DNA from: Rhodococcus rhodochrous
GTDB taxonomy: Bacteria > Actinomycetota > Actinomycetes > Mycobacteriales > Mycobacteriaceae
Length of the DNA: 64,000 bases
Assembly: GCF_900187265.1 (NCBI RefSeq)
Contig: NZ_LT906450.1
Location: 2,719,444-2,783,443, forward strand
Reading direction: 5' to 3'
Shown here: one piece after another, positions 52,063 to 61,261 of the stretch
How positions within the stretch are numbered: the first letter of the stretch is position 1
Layout: the number at the start of each line of letters is the position of its first letter
Made by a program: the position numbers and the translations under genes
The notes under the pieces: model-generated
Databases searched by the model: none
What the model was told of the DNA's origin: nothing
The model's input: only the letters and a program-made list of their open reading frames with translations

Positions 52063-54555
52063 GTGAGCTCCGCGAATCTGACCCGTGCCGAAACCGCCGC
52101 GCGCGCCCGCGCACTCGACGTGCACTCCTACCGCGTCGAACTAGACCTTCGGGGTGCCGTCGACGCCCGACGCACCGGATTCCCCACGGTCACGACGCTC
52201 GAATTCACCGCCTCCACCGACGAGGCCTGGCTCGATTTCATCGGCGACTCCGTCGAGTCGGTGACGATCAACGGCGAGCTCGTGCCCGTCGTCTACGACG
52301 GCGCGCGGATCACCATCGGTGGTCTGAAGGAGATCAACGTCGTCACCGTCGTCGCGACCGGCCGGTACAGCCGGTCGGGGGAGGGGCTGCATCGCTTCGT
52401 CGACCCCGTCGACGGCGAAACCTACCTCTACACCCAGTACGAACCGGCCGATGCCCGACGCGTGTTCGCGTGCTTCGAACAGCCGGATCTCAAGGCGCCG
52501 TTCACCTTCGTGGTCACCGCCCCGCGGCGCTGGCAGGTGCTCTCGAACGAGGCCGCCGAGCGCACGGTGCAGCGCGACGACACCCAGACCGTGACGTTCG
52601 CGCCGACCCAGCCGATCTCCACCTACATCACCGCGATCGTCGCCGGCCCGTACCACCGGGTCGACGCGTCGTGGAGCCGCGACGAGCTGACGGTGCCGCT
52701 GGGGGTGCTGTGCCGCGCCTCGCTCGCCGAGCATCTCGACGCCGACGAGATCGTCGAGGTGACCCGGCAGGGCATGGACTTCTACGCCGAACACTTCGAC
52801 TATCCGTATCCGTTCGGCAAGTACGACCAGGTGTTCGTGCCCGAATACAACCTCGGCGCCATGGAGAACCCCGGCTGCGTCACCTTCACCGAGGCGTACG
52901 TCTTCCGCGGTGCCGCGACCGCCGCCCAGCATCAGGGTCGCGCAAACACGATCCTCCACGAGATGGCCCACATGTGGTTCGGCGATCTGGTGACCATGAA
53001 GTGGTGGGACGACCTGTGGCTGAAGGAGTCGTTCGCCGACTTCATGGGTGCCTTCACCAGCGCCGAGGCCACCAAGTTCACCGACGCGTGGGTGGCCTTC
53101 GCGAACCGCCGCAAGGCCTGGGCGTATCTGCAGGACCAGCTGCCGACGACGCATCCGATCGTCGCCGATATCGTCGACCTCGAGGCCGCGAAGCTGAACT
53201 TCGACGGCATCACCTACGCCAAGGGCGCGAGCGTGCTCAAGCAGCTCGGCGCCTATGTCGGCCGCGACGCCTTCTTCGAAGGTGCCCGCCGGTACTTCCG
53301 CAAGCACGCCTTCGGCAACACCACCCTCGACGATCTGCTCGTCGAACTGTCGAGCACCTCCGGCCGCGACCTGTCGTCCTGGGCGCAGGCCTGGCTGCAG
53401 ACCACCGGCGTGTCCACCCTGCATCTCGACGAGAGCGAGGACGGGTACGAAATCGTCCAGAGCGATCCGCGCCCGCACCGCCTCGCTGTCGGCTGTTACG
53501 ACCCCGACGACTCCGGCGACCTCGTCCGTGCTCACCGCGTCGAGGTCGACCTCGCCGACGAACGCACCCCCGTCGACCTGCCCGAGGCGGCGCTGGTGCT
53601 GCTCAACGACGACGACCTCACCTACGCGAAGATCCGCCTCGACGCGCGGTCGCTCGCCACGGTCGAGTCGTCGCTGGACCGGGTCCGCGAACCGCTCGCG
53701 CGCGGCCTGCTGTGGTCGGCGCTGTGGAACGCGACCCGCGACGGGGAACTCGCCGTCGACCGCTATCTGTCGATGGCCGCCCGATTCGCCCCGCACGAGG
53801 CGGACATCGCGCTGCTCACCGCGGTGCTCGCCAACGCCGCCCAGGCCGTCGAACACTATGTGCCCGACTCGGCGCGCACCGATGCGCGGCGTCGCTGGCT
53901 CGACGCGGTCTGGGACGGGATGCACGGTGCCGCACCCGGCAGCGACGCCCAGTTGGCGTTCGCCCGCGCCGTCGGTGTCGCGGCGGGCGTCGACGACCGG
54001 CACGCCGCCGACCTCCGGTCGATCCTGTGCGGCACCGTCGCACCGCCGGAGGGCCTGCGTCTCGACCCAGACCTGCGGTGGAGCTGGTGGGCGGCGTTGA
54101 CGACCACCGGCGACGCCGACGAGGCCGACCTCGACGAGGAACTGCGCAACGACGACACCGCCTCGGGACGCACCGCTCATCTGCGCGCGCTCGCCTCTCG
54201 TCCTCGCGCGGAGGTCAAGGCGCATGCGTGGGCGACGATCCTCGCCGACCACACCCTCACCAACGACCATCTCGACGCGACCATCGCCGGGTTCCGCGCC
54301 GGGGCGCGCCGCGACCTGATCTCCGCCTACGACGCCGACTACTTCGCGGTACTCCACGAGACCTGGACGAGCCGCAGCATCGAGATCGCCCGCCGCATCG
54401 TCGTCGGGTTGTTCCCCGCGGCCGACAGCCTCGAACCCGTCGACACCTGGCTCGAGGCCCACGCCGACGCCCCGGCCGCGCTGCGACGGCTGGTGATCGA
54501 ACAACGCGACCATCTCGCCCGCGACCTGCGTGTCCAGAGGATCAACACGCCGTGA
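52063..54555 (+). CDS. pepN: Aminopeptidase N (M1 metallopeptidase)
   Basis: 830 residues from GTG 52063, which matches the usual actinobacterial start SSANLTRAETAARARALDVH; ATG 52045 is an alternative. Motifs: GAMENPGCVTF (exopeptidase), HEMAHMWFGDLVTMKWWDDL and WLKESFADFMG (zinc site HExxH...E), and ITYAKGASVLKQLGAYVG with the catalytic Tyr. A C-terminal ERAP1-like helical domain follows. It cleaves N-terminal residues of peptides in the cytosol. Its stop overlaps the start of the recombinase gene as GTGA. Confidence 0.96.
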   Translation: MSSANLTRAETAARARALDVHSYRVELDLRGAVDARRTGFPTVTTLEFTASTDEAWLDFIGDSVESVTINGELVPVVYDGARITIGGLKEINVVTVVATGRYSRSGEGLHRFVDPVDGETYLYTQYEPADARRVFACFEQPDLKAPFTFVVTAPRRWQVLSNEAAERTVQRDDTQTVTFAPTQPISTYITAIVAGPYHRVDASWSRDELTVPLGVLCRASLAEHLDADEIVEVTRQGMDFYAEHFDYPYPFGKYDQVFVPEYNLGAMENPGCVTFTEAYVFRGAATAAQHQGRANTILHEMAHMWFGDLVTMKWWDDLWLKESFADFMGAFTSAEATKFTDAWVAFANRRKAWAYLQDQLPTTHPIVADIVDLEAAKLNFDGITYAKGASVLKQLGAYVGRDAFFEGARRYFRKHAFGNTTLDDLLVELSSTSGRDLSSWAQAWLQTTGVSTLHLDESEDGYEIVQSDPRPHRLAVGCYDPDDSGDLVRAHRVEVDLADERTPVDLPEAALVLLNDDDLTYAKIRLDARSLATVESSLDRVREPLARGLLWSALWNATRDGELAVDRYLSMAARFAPHEADIALLTAVLANAAQAVEHYVPDSARTDARRRWLDAVWDGMHGAAPGSDAQLAFARAVGVAAGVDDRHAADLRSILCGTVAPPEGLRLDPDLRWSWWAALTTTGDADEADLDEELRNDDTASGRTAHLRALASRPRAEVKAHAWATILADHTLTNDHLDATIAGFRAGARRDLISAYDADYFAVLHETWTSRSIEIARRIVVGLFPAADSLEPVDTWLEAHADAPAALRRLVIEQRDHLARDLRVQRINTP

Positions 54556-55682
54556 CCAGCCCGGATCTGCCCCGTCCCGAGGTGCCCGCGGTACCGGACA
54601 CGGTCGCCACCGCGATGCGGCGGCTGCGGGAGAAGGCGACCTCGGAGAACACCCGCGCCGCCCAGATCGGCGACTGGACGATCTTCACCCGCTGGTGCGA
54701 ACGCACCGGGCACAGTCCGATGCCGGCCACCGCCGAGCAACTGAGCTGGTTCCTCACCGAGAAGGCCGCCGAAGTGCGCCCCGACGGACGCTGGGCGTAC
54801 GCGCCGTCGACGCTGTCGCGGTGGGTGTCGACCATCAACAAGATGCACGCCCTGGCGGGCCTACCGAAACCCGGTGGGCACGAATCGGTCCGGGACCTGC
54901 TGCGGGGCATCCGACGCGATCGGGCCACCCCGCCGGCGCGCCGGACCCCGCTGCTCACCGACGACATCCGCACCATCCTCACCGCGATGCGCGCCGAGGC
55001 GGCCGACGGCGGGTGGGCCGAACGCGTCGCCGAACGTCGCGACGCGGCGCTGCTGCTCATGGGATTGGCCGGGGCGCTGCGCCGCTCGGAGCTCACCGGT
55101 CTCGTCGTCTCCGACGTCGTCCCGCACCGCGCCGACGGGCTCTACGTGACGGTCCGCCGGTCCAAGACCGACCGCAGTGCGCGCGGCCGCACGGTCACCC
55201 TGCCGTACGGATCCGATCCGCACACCTGCCCGGTGTGCGCCTATCGACGCTGGCGGGAGGTGCTCGACGCCTGGGACGAATCCGGACGCGAGGCCGTCGT
55301 CGACCTGCTCGGTACCAGCACCGCCGACCCGGCCGAGCACTGCTGCCGTGGTCTGGCGGCCGGGCGCACACAGGACGGCGACCGGCCCCTGTTCCGGCCG
55401 GTGCACCACAGCGGCACGGTGGGGACGACCGCGCTGTCGGGGCAGTCCGTGCACTCGATGATCCAGCGCCGCGCCCGCCGCGCCGGATTCAGCGACGACC
55501 TCGTCGCCACCCTGGGCGGGCACAGCCTGCGGGCCGGGTTCGTCACCCAGGCGGTGCGCGGCGGCGCGACCACGCAGACGATCATGACGCAGACCGGGCA
55601 CGCGGACGAACGGATGGTCGCGCTGTACAGCCGCCACCATGCCGGTCTCGTCGGCAACGCGGTCACCCGACTCGGCCTGTGA
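54552..55682 (+). CDS. Tyrosine recombinase/integrase
   Basis: 376 residues, GTG start overlapping the pepN stop. An N-terminal SAM-like DNA-binding domain (ENTRAAQIGDWTIFTRWCER) is followed by the catalytic domain: AGALRRSELTGLVV (Arg I), KTDRSARGRTVTLPYG (Lys), GGHSLRAGFVTQA (HxxR), TGHADERMVALYSRHH (His/Trp position and Tyr). A cysteine pair HTCPVCAYRRW and a 30-residue insertion are additional. Not XerC or XerD. No attachment site or mobile cargo is seen nearby, so it is an orphan. Confidence 0.9.
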   Translation: MTSPDLPRPEVPAVPDTVATAMRRLREKATSENTRAAQIGDWTIFTRWCERTGHSPMPATAEQLSWFLTEKAAEVRPDGRWAYAPSTLSRWVSTINKMHALAGLPKPGGHESVRDLLRGIRRDRATPPARRTPLLTDDIRTILTAMRAEAADGGWAERVAERRDAALLLMGLAGALRRSELTGLVVSDVVPHRADGLYVTVRRSKTDRSARGRTVTLPYGSDPHTCPVCAYRRWREVLDAWDESGREAVVDLLGTSTADPAEHCCRGLAAGRTQDGDRPLFRPVHHSGTVGTTALSGQSVHSMIQRRARRAGFSDDLVATLGGHSLRAGFVTQAVRGGATTQTIMTQTGHADERMVALYSRHHAGLVGNAVTRLGL

Positions 55683-55748
55683 ACGGCCCAGGCCGTCGCC
55701 CGACGCTCGTAGGCTGAGGCGCGACCGACACACGGACAGGAGATCGCG

Positions 55749-56450
55749 GTGGCACAGACGAAAACGGACGCTCCGACCGTCGACGAGTTGCTCACCGAAC
55801 TCGCCGCACTCGACGACCCGAAGATCCGCGCGGTGAACGAGAAACACGGCGACGACCACGGCGTGAACCTCAGCGCCCTGCGCGCCGTCGCCAAGCGGGT
55901 GAAGACGCAGCACGAACTCGCGCTGCAACTGTGGGCCATCGGCGACACCGCCGCCCGGCTGCTCGCGCTGCTGATCTGCCGCCCCAAGGCGTTCACCGCC
56001 GACGAACTCGACACGATGGTCCGGGAGACCGGCACCCCGAAGGTGCACGACTGGTTCGTGAACTACGTCGTGAAGAAGAACCCGCACGCGGAGGAGCTGC
56101 GCGGGCGATGGATGACCGATCCCGATCCGATCGTCGCGAGCGCGGGATGGGCGCTCACCGCCGAGCGCGTCGTCAAGAACGCCGACGGACTCGACCTGTC
56201 CGGACTGCTCGACACCATCGACGCGCAGATGCGCGATGCCCCCGAGCGTCTGCAGTGGGCGATGAACACCTGCCTGGCGCAGATCGGCATCGAACACCCC
56301 GACCACCGCGCCCGGACGCTCGACATCGGCGAACGCCTCGAAGTGCTGAAGGACTATCCGACGTCCCCGGGCTGCACGTCACCGTACGCACCGGCATGGA
56401 TCGGCGAGATGGTGCGACGGAAGAACGAGGCGACGGCCACCCGCTCGTAG
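55749..56450 (+). CDS. AlkD-like HEAT-repeat DNA glycosylase family protein
   Basis: 233 residues, GTG start with AGGAG upstream. HGVNLSALRAVAKRVKTQHE, LALQLWAIGDTAARLLALLI and VHDWFVNYVVKKNP are the helix pairs of the DNA alkylation repair (AlkD) fold. Whether the catalytic Asp is present cannot be settled by eye, so it may be an inactive AlkD paralog. Convergent with the glycosyltransferase gene, one base between the stops. Confidence 0.82.
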   Translation: MAQTKTDAPTVDELLTELAALDDPKIRAVNEKHGDDHGVNLSALRAVAKRVKTQHELALQLWAIGDTAARLLALLICRPKAFTADELDTMVRETGTPKVHDWFVNYVVKKNPHAEELRGRWMTDPDPIVASAGWALTAERVVKNADGLDLSGLLDTIDAQMRDAPERLQWAMNTCLAQIGIEHPDHRARTLDIGERLEVLKDYPTSPGCTSPYAPAWIGEMVRRKNEATATRS

Positions 56451-56451
56451 C

Positions 56452-57951
56452 TCACGCCACGTCGAGTGTGCGGATCTCCTGCCAGATCTCGTTCCACCCG
56501 GTGGTCCGTCCCGTCAGCAGCCACACGCGGGCGTCGATGTCGTCGCCCACAGGTCCGCGCACCTCACGGACGTCGGTGAAATACGGTTCGAGGTCGGACG
56601 GATCGGTACCGGTGAACAGCACATCGGTGCTCGACTCGTCGGGAAGTGGGAAATAGCCGTACGCGCGGTTGGGGCTGTGCGCGGGCGGAAGATCGAAGCG
56701 CTCGGAGTAGCCGTCGAGATAGGCCGCGAGAATGTACGACTTGCCGAACAGCACCGTGCGGCGCTGCTCGCCCGCCGACAGATCCCCGTACGCGCCCGCG
56801 GTGCTCGCGGCGATGCGTTCCCCGACGTCGCTGTTGGATATCGGCACCGAGACGGACAGCACGAGCGCGGTGAGCACCACACCCAGCGCGAGGCCGGGCC
56901 ACACCGCGGCACCCCACCGCCCGACGCCGCCTTCGCGCCGGAGCTGGAATCCCACGGTGCCGGCCGCGACGAGCGCACCGTGGAAACCCGCCAGATAGTA
57001 GGGCCGGCTCCCGGTGAGCACGAACACCATCAGCACGACCAGGAACGCAACCGCCACGAACCGATACGGCCGAAGCTCCTCGGCGCGCAGCAGACACCAC
57101 AGTCCGTATGCCATCAGCAGCGTGCCCAGCACCCCCGCCCACAGGAGCATCTGCAGCGACGCCCCGAGACGACCGCCGTAGAGCACCTCCATCTCCGCGA
57201 CCACCACCTCCGACATCGCCCACTGGGGCCAGCCGTGCGCCGCCTGCCAGATCAGCGTCGGCACCGCGAGCAACGCGGCGACCACCGCACCCACCCACAA
57301 CAGGGGACGACCGAAGATCTGCCGCGGACCGCACATCACGAGACCGATCACCACCCCGGCGCACAGCAGCGCCACCTGGAACTTCGTCTCGGCCGCAATC
57401 CCCACGACCAGGCCGGCGAGCAGCAGCAACCGGTCGTCGCGCACCCGCACCCACCGCACCAGCAACCACAGCAGCACGAGCCACTGCACGGGCTCGAGCG
57501 CGTACGGCGTGAGCCAGTGCCCGAACAGCGCCGCCGACACCGAGGTGGCCTGCGCAGCCGCGGCGATCCACTGGGCGCGCCCATCACCGCCCAGCTCGCG
57601 GGCGATCAGCGCGACCACCACGACCGCAGCCACCGTCGCCACGATCGCCGGTAGCCGCAGCGCGACGATCGATCCGGGCGCGACCGCGTCGGCCGTCCAC
57701 GCGATCAGCGGCGCGACCGGCGGCTGGTCGGCCGATCCCCAATCGAGGTGATTGCGGCCGACGGCCAGCATGTACATCTCGTCGAACCAGTAGCCGCGGC
57801 CACCGGCCACGGCCGCGACCAGGTGCGCGACCGCCACGAGCGCCGCGATCACCCCCACCGCGCGGCCCGCGAACGGATGGATCACCCGCCGCTGCGGTGC
57901 TTCGTGAGCGACTGTGCGTTCCTGTGCGGTCCTGGCCCAGGCCATACGCAT
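56452..57951 (-). CDS. GT39/GT83-type membrane glycosyltransferase
   Basis: 499 residues from ATG 57951 with GGAAG upstream. A cytoplasmic start of about 25 residues, then about 11-12 membrane helices. [20 protein letters not shown] contains the luminal DE motif of polyprenyl-phosphate-dependent mannosyl/arabinosyl transferases, followed by [12 protein letters not shown] soluble C-terminal domain ([20 protein letters not shown]) lies outside. Acceptor and sugar unknown. Confidence 0.88.
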   Translation of the reverse strand: MRMAWARTAQERTVAHEAPQRRVIHPFAGRAVGVIAALVAVAHLVAAVAGGRGYWFDEMYMLAVGRNHLDWGSADQPPVAPLIAWTADAVAPGSIVALRLPAIVATVAAVVVVALIARELGGDGRAQWIAAAAQATSVSAALFGHWLTPYALEPVQWLVLLWLLVRWVRVRDDRLLLLAGLVVGIAAETKFQVALLCAGVVIGLVMCGPRQIFGRPLLWVGAVVAALLAVPTLIWQAAHGWPQWAMSEVVVAEMEVLYGGRLGASLQMLLWAGVLGTLLMAYGLWCLLRAEELRPYRFVAVAFLVVLMVFVLTGSRPYYLAGFHGALVAAGTVGFQLRREGGVGRWGAAVWPGLALGVVLTALVLSVSVPISNSDVGERIAASTAGAYGDLSAGEQRRTVLFGKSYILAAYLDGYSERFDLPPAHSPNRAYGYFPLPDESSTDVLFTGTDPSDLEPYFTDVREVRGPVGDDIDARVWLLTGRTTGWNEIWQEIRTLDVA

Positions 57952-58110
57952 TCGACTTCCGATGTCGGATCGTTCCGGTCGGTACCGGGAGTGGGTACCT
58001 CCCCGAATGGGTACCGTTCCGAGCGAGGGTACGCGGCAGGCCGGGCCCCGCGTGCGCATTCGCGGGAAAGCCCTGGCCGGCGCCGGATATCAGCGACGAC
58101 GAGGAGAACG

Positions 58111-60477
58111 ATGCAGCTCCCCACCACCGACACCGACTTCGACACCCTCGACGCGTGGTGGCGGGCCGCGAACTATCTGTCCGTCGGCCAGATCTATCTC
58201 ATGGACAATCCGCTGCTTCGCGAACCGCTGCGGCCCGAACACATCAAACCGCGGCTGCTCGGACACTGGGGCACCACACCGGGATTGAACTTCGTCTACG
58301 CGCACCTCAACCGCGCCATCACCACCCGCGACCTGGACATGATGTACGTCATGGGTCCCGGTCACGGCGGACCCGGACCGGTGGGCGCGGCGTGGCTCGA
58401 AGGCACCTACAGCGAGGTCTACCCGGACATCTCCCGCGATGAGGACGGCATGCGGCGCCTGTTCCGCCAGTTCTCGTTCCCCGGCGGCATTCCCAGCCAC
58501 GTCGCCCCCGAGACCCCGGGATCGATCCACGAGGGTGGTGAACTCGGCTACTCCCTCTCGCACGCCTACGGCGCCGCCTTCGACAATCCCGATCTGATCG
58601 TCGCCGCGGTCGTCGGCGACGGCGAAGCCGAGACGGCGCCGTTGGCCGCGAGCTGGCATTCGACGAAATTCGTCGACCCGCGCCGCGACGGTGCGGTACT
58701 GCCGATCCTGCACCTCAACGGCTTCAAGATCGCGAACCCGACGGTGCTCGCCCGCATCGACGAGGACGAACTGATCTCGCTGCTGCGCGGCTACGGGCAC
58801 GAACCGATCGTCGTCGCCGGTGAGGATCCCGCCGACATGCACCGGCGCTTCGCCGCCGCCCTCGACGCGGCGCTCGACCGCATCTCCGAGATCCAGCAGA
58901 CCGCCCGCAGCACCGGAAACGCGACCCGCCCGGCCTGGCCGACGATCGTGCTGCGCTCCCCGAAGGGCTGGACCGGCCCGGTCGAGGTCGACGATATCCC
59001 GGTCGAGGGCACCTGGCGCGCCCACCAGGTGCCGATCGGCGATCCGCGCGGCGACGACGAGCACCGCCGACTCCTCGAGGAGTGGCTGCGCAGCTACCGG
59101 CCCGAGGAACTGTTCGACGACGACGGCGTTCCCGTCGCCGCCCTGCGCGATCTCGCGCCCCGCGGCACCCGGCGGATGAGCGCCAACCCGCACGCCAACG
59201 GGGGAGCAGTACTGCGCGACCTGATCCTGCCGGATTTCCGCGACTACGCCGTCGACGTACCCGAACCGGCCACCACCACCGGCGAGGCCACCCGCATCCT
59301 CGGCACCTTCCTACGTGACGTCATGCGGAACAACGCCACGAACTTCCGGGTGTTCGCGCCCGACGAGAACAACTCCAACCGTCTCGACGCGATCCTCGAC
59401 GCCACCGACCGCACCTGGAACGCGCGCATCGACCCGGGCGACGACCGGGTCGCCCCCGACGGGCGGGTCATGGAGATCCTGTCCGAACACACCTGCCAGG
59501 GCTGGCTCGAGGGCTACCTGCTCACCGGCCGGCACGGATTGTTCTCCAGCTACGAGGCTTTCGCGCACCTCGTCGACTCGATGGTCAACCAGCACGCCAA
59601 ATGGCTGCTCACCACGAACCGGATCCGCTGGCGCCGCCCCGTCCCGTCGCTGAACTACCTGCTCACCTCCCACGTGTGGCGGCAGGACCACAACGGGTTC
59701 TCGCACCAGGACCCCGGATTCATCGACCACGTCGTCAACAAGAAACCCGAGGTCGTGCGCGTCTACCTGCCGCCGGACGCCAACACCCTGCTCTCGGTGG
59801 CCGACCACTGCCTGCGCACCCGCCAGTACATCAACGTGATCGTCGCCGGAAAGCAACCCGCCGTGCAGTTCCTGGACATCGACGACGCAATGACACACTG
59901 CCGCAAGGGTATCGGGATCTGGCAATGGGCCTCGACCGACCGCGACACCGAACCGGATGTGGTGCTCGCCTGCGCCGGCGACATCCCCACGATGGAGACC
60001 CTCGCGGCCGTCGACATCCTGCACCGCCGCTTCCCCGACCTGCGGATCCGGGTGGTCAACGTCGTCGACCTCATGCGACTGCAGGACGACCGGGTGCATC
60101 CACACGGGCTGCCGGACGCGCACTTCGACGCGCTGTTCACCACCGATACGCCGGTGGTCTTCGCCTACCACGGCTATCCGTGGCTGATCCACCGTCTCGT
60201 CTACCGGCGCACCAACCACGAGAACTTCCACGTCCACGGCTACATCGAGGAGGGCACGACCACCACACCGTTCGACATGTGCGTGCTCAACCGCATCGAC
60301 CGCTACCACCTCGCGCTCGACGTCCTCGACCGCGTCGAGCGGATCCGGCCGATCGCCGGGCACGCCCGCGAGGAACTCGAGAACATCCTCGCCGAACACA
60401 CCCGCTACGTGCGCACCCACGGCGAGGACATGCCGGTGATCACCGACTGGCACTGGCAGGGTGTCGGAATCGACTGA
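58111..60477 (+). CDS. xfp: Phosphoketolase (XFP)
   Basis: 788 residues, ATG with GAGGAG upstream. [39 protein letters not shown] and [20 protein letters not shown] (thiamine diphosphate/Mg site) with [12 protein letters not shown] are all present. The central and C-terminal transketolase-like domains are complete ([27 protein letters not shown]-type end). It converts xylulose-5-P or fructose-6-P with phosphate to acetyl-P. Only three bases separate its stop from that of the phosphoglucomutase gene. Confidence 0.97.
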   Translation: MQLPTTDTDFDTLDAWWRAANYLSVGQIYLMDNPLLREPLRPEHIKPRLLGHWGTTPGLNFVYAHLNRAITTRDLDMMYVMGPGHGGPGPVGAAWLEGTYSEVYPDISRDEDGMRRLFRQFSFPGGIPSHVAPETPGSIHEGGELGYSLSHAYGAAFDNPDLIVAAVVGDGEAETAPLAASWHSTKFVDPRRDGAVLPILHLNGFKIANPTVLARIDEDELISLLRGYGHEPIVVAGEDPADMHRRFAAALDAALDRISEIQQTARSTGNATRPAWPTIVLRSPKGWTGPVEVDDIPVEGTWRAHQVPIGDPRGDDEHRRLLEEWLRSYRPEELFDDDGVPVAALRDLAPRGTRRMSANPHANGGAVLRDLILPDFRDYAVDVPEPATTTGEATRILGTFLRDVMRNNATNFRVFAPDENNSNRLDAILDATDRTWNARIDPGDDRVAPDGRVMEILSEHTCQGWLEGYLLTGRHGLFSSYEAFAHLVDSMVNQHAKWLLTTNRIRWRRPVPSLNYLLTSHVWRQDHNGFSHQDPGFIDHVVNKKPEVVRVYLPPDANTLLSVADHCLRTRQYINVIVAGKQPAVQFLDIDDAMTHCRKGIGIWQWASTDRDTEPDVVLACAGDIPTMETLAAVDILHRRFPDLRIRVVNVVDLMRLQDDRVHPHGLPDAHFDALFTTDTPVVFAYHGYPWLIHRLVYRRTNHENFHVHGYIEEGTTTTPFDMCVLNRIDRYHLALDVLDRVERIRPIAGHAREELENILAEHTRYVRTHGEDMPVITDWHWQGVGID

Positions 60478-60480
60478 GCG

Positions 60481-61245
60481 TCACACCGATCCGCGGCGGG
60501 CCAGGCGCCCGGCGGTGAAGGCGTCGACGTCCACCTCGTCGAGGGAGGTCACCACCAGATCGGCGCCCGCGTCCTCGAGGTCGGCGGCGTCGTCGAACCG
60601 GGCGACACCGAGCGCCCACATGCCGCCGGCCTTCGCCGCCCGGATCCCGCTGATCGCGTCCTCGACGACCACGCACGCCTGCGCGGGCACCCCGAGTTCG
60701 TCGGCGGCGGTGAGGAACAGTTCCGGGTCGGGTTTGCCGTGGGCGACCGGGCGGCCGGACAGATCCGCGTCGAACCGGTCGAGCAGCGTCTCGCCGGGAC
60801 GATCATGGGCGGGGATCGCCCGCAGGAACAGGCCGGCGTTCTTCGACGAGGACGCCGCGGCCACCGCGATCCCCGCCGCCTGCACGGCCGCGACGAAGCG
60901 CACCCCGTCGTCGTAGGCGCGGAACCGGCGCTCGTCGATCAACCGCAGCAACCGGGCCTGCTTGCGCTCGGCGTAGTCGACCGCGCGACGCTCGGCGTCG
61001 GGCACCGCGAAGTATTCGAGGGCGGCGCGGGCACCGTCCATCCGCTGCCGGCCCGACAGCACCTGCCGATACACCTCCGCGGTGAACGCGTCCTCCTGCC
61101 AGGAGGTCTCGGGCTGCAGGTCGCGCCAGTCACCGGTCATCAACTCCGCCAGCGCCTCCCGCCACGCCGTCTCGTGCGGTGAATCGACGAGCACCCCGTC
61201 GACGTCGAAGATCACCGCCCGGAACCGCGACTGCGTTTCGGCCAC
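60481..61245 (-). CDS. Beta-phosphoglucomutase-like HAD hydrolase
   Basis: 254 residues from GTG 61245 with GAGGAGG upstream. Motif I VIFDVDGVLVDSPHETAW (nucleophile and acid/base Asp), the cap with the characteristic ERKQARLLRLI, motif II AAASSSKNAGLFL, motif III HGKPDPELFL and motif IV VVVEDAISGIRAAKAGG. It would convert beta-glucose-1-P made by the GH65 phosphorylase next door into glucose-6-P. The phosphorylase gene stop lies 16 bp upstream, so the two are one operon. Confidence 0.93.
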   Translation of the reverse strand: MAETQSRFRAVIFDVDGVLVDSPHETAWREALAELMTGDWRDLQPETSWQEDAFTAEVYRQVLSGRQRMDGARAALEYFAVPDAERRAVDYAERKQARLLRLIDERRFRAYDDGVRFVAAVQAAGIAVAAASSSKNAGLFLRAIPAHDRPGETLLDRFDADLSGRPVAHGKPDPELFLTAADELGVPAQACVVVEDAISGIRAAKAGGMWALGVARFDDAADLEDAGADLVVTSLDEVDVDAFTAGRLARRGSV

Positions 61246-61261
61246 GATGTCCTCCTCGCGG

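Noticed and set aside
52141-54513. 790-residue open frame antisense to pepN
   Set aside because: High-GC codon bias opens the opposite strand; composition is Gly/Arg/Val-rich without motifs, and pepN is certain.
55683-55748. Possible tRNA or attachment site behind the recombinase gene
   Set aside because: No cloverleaf or repeat of nearby sequence can be drawn in this short spacer.
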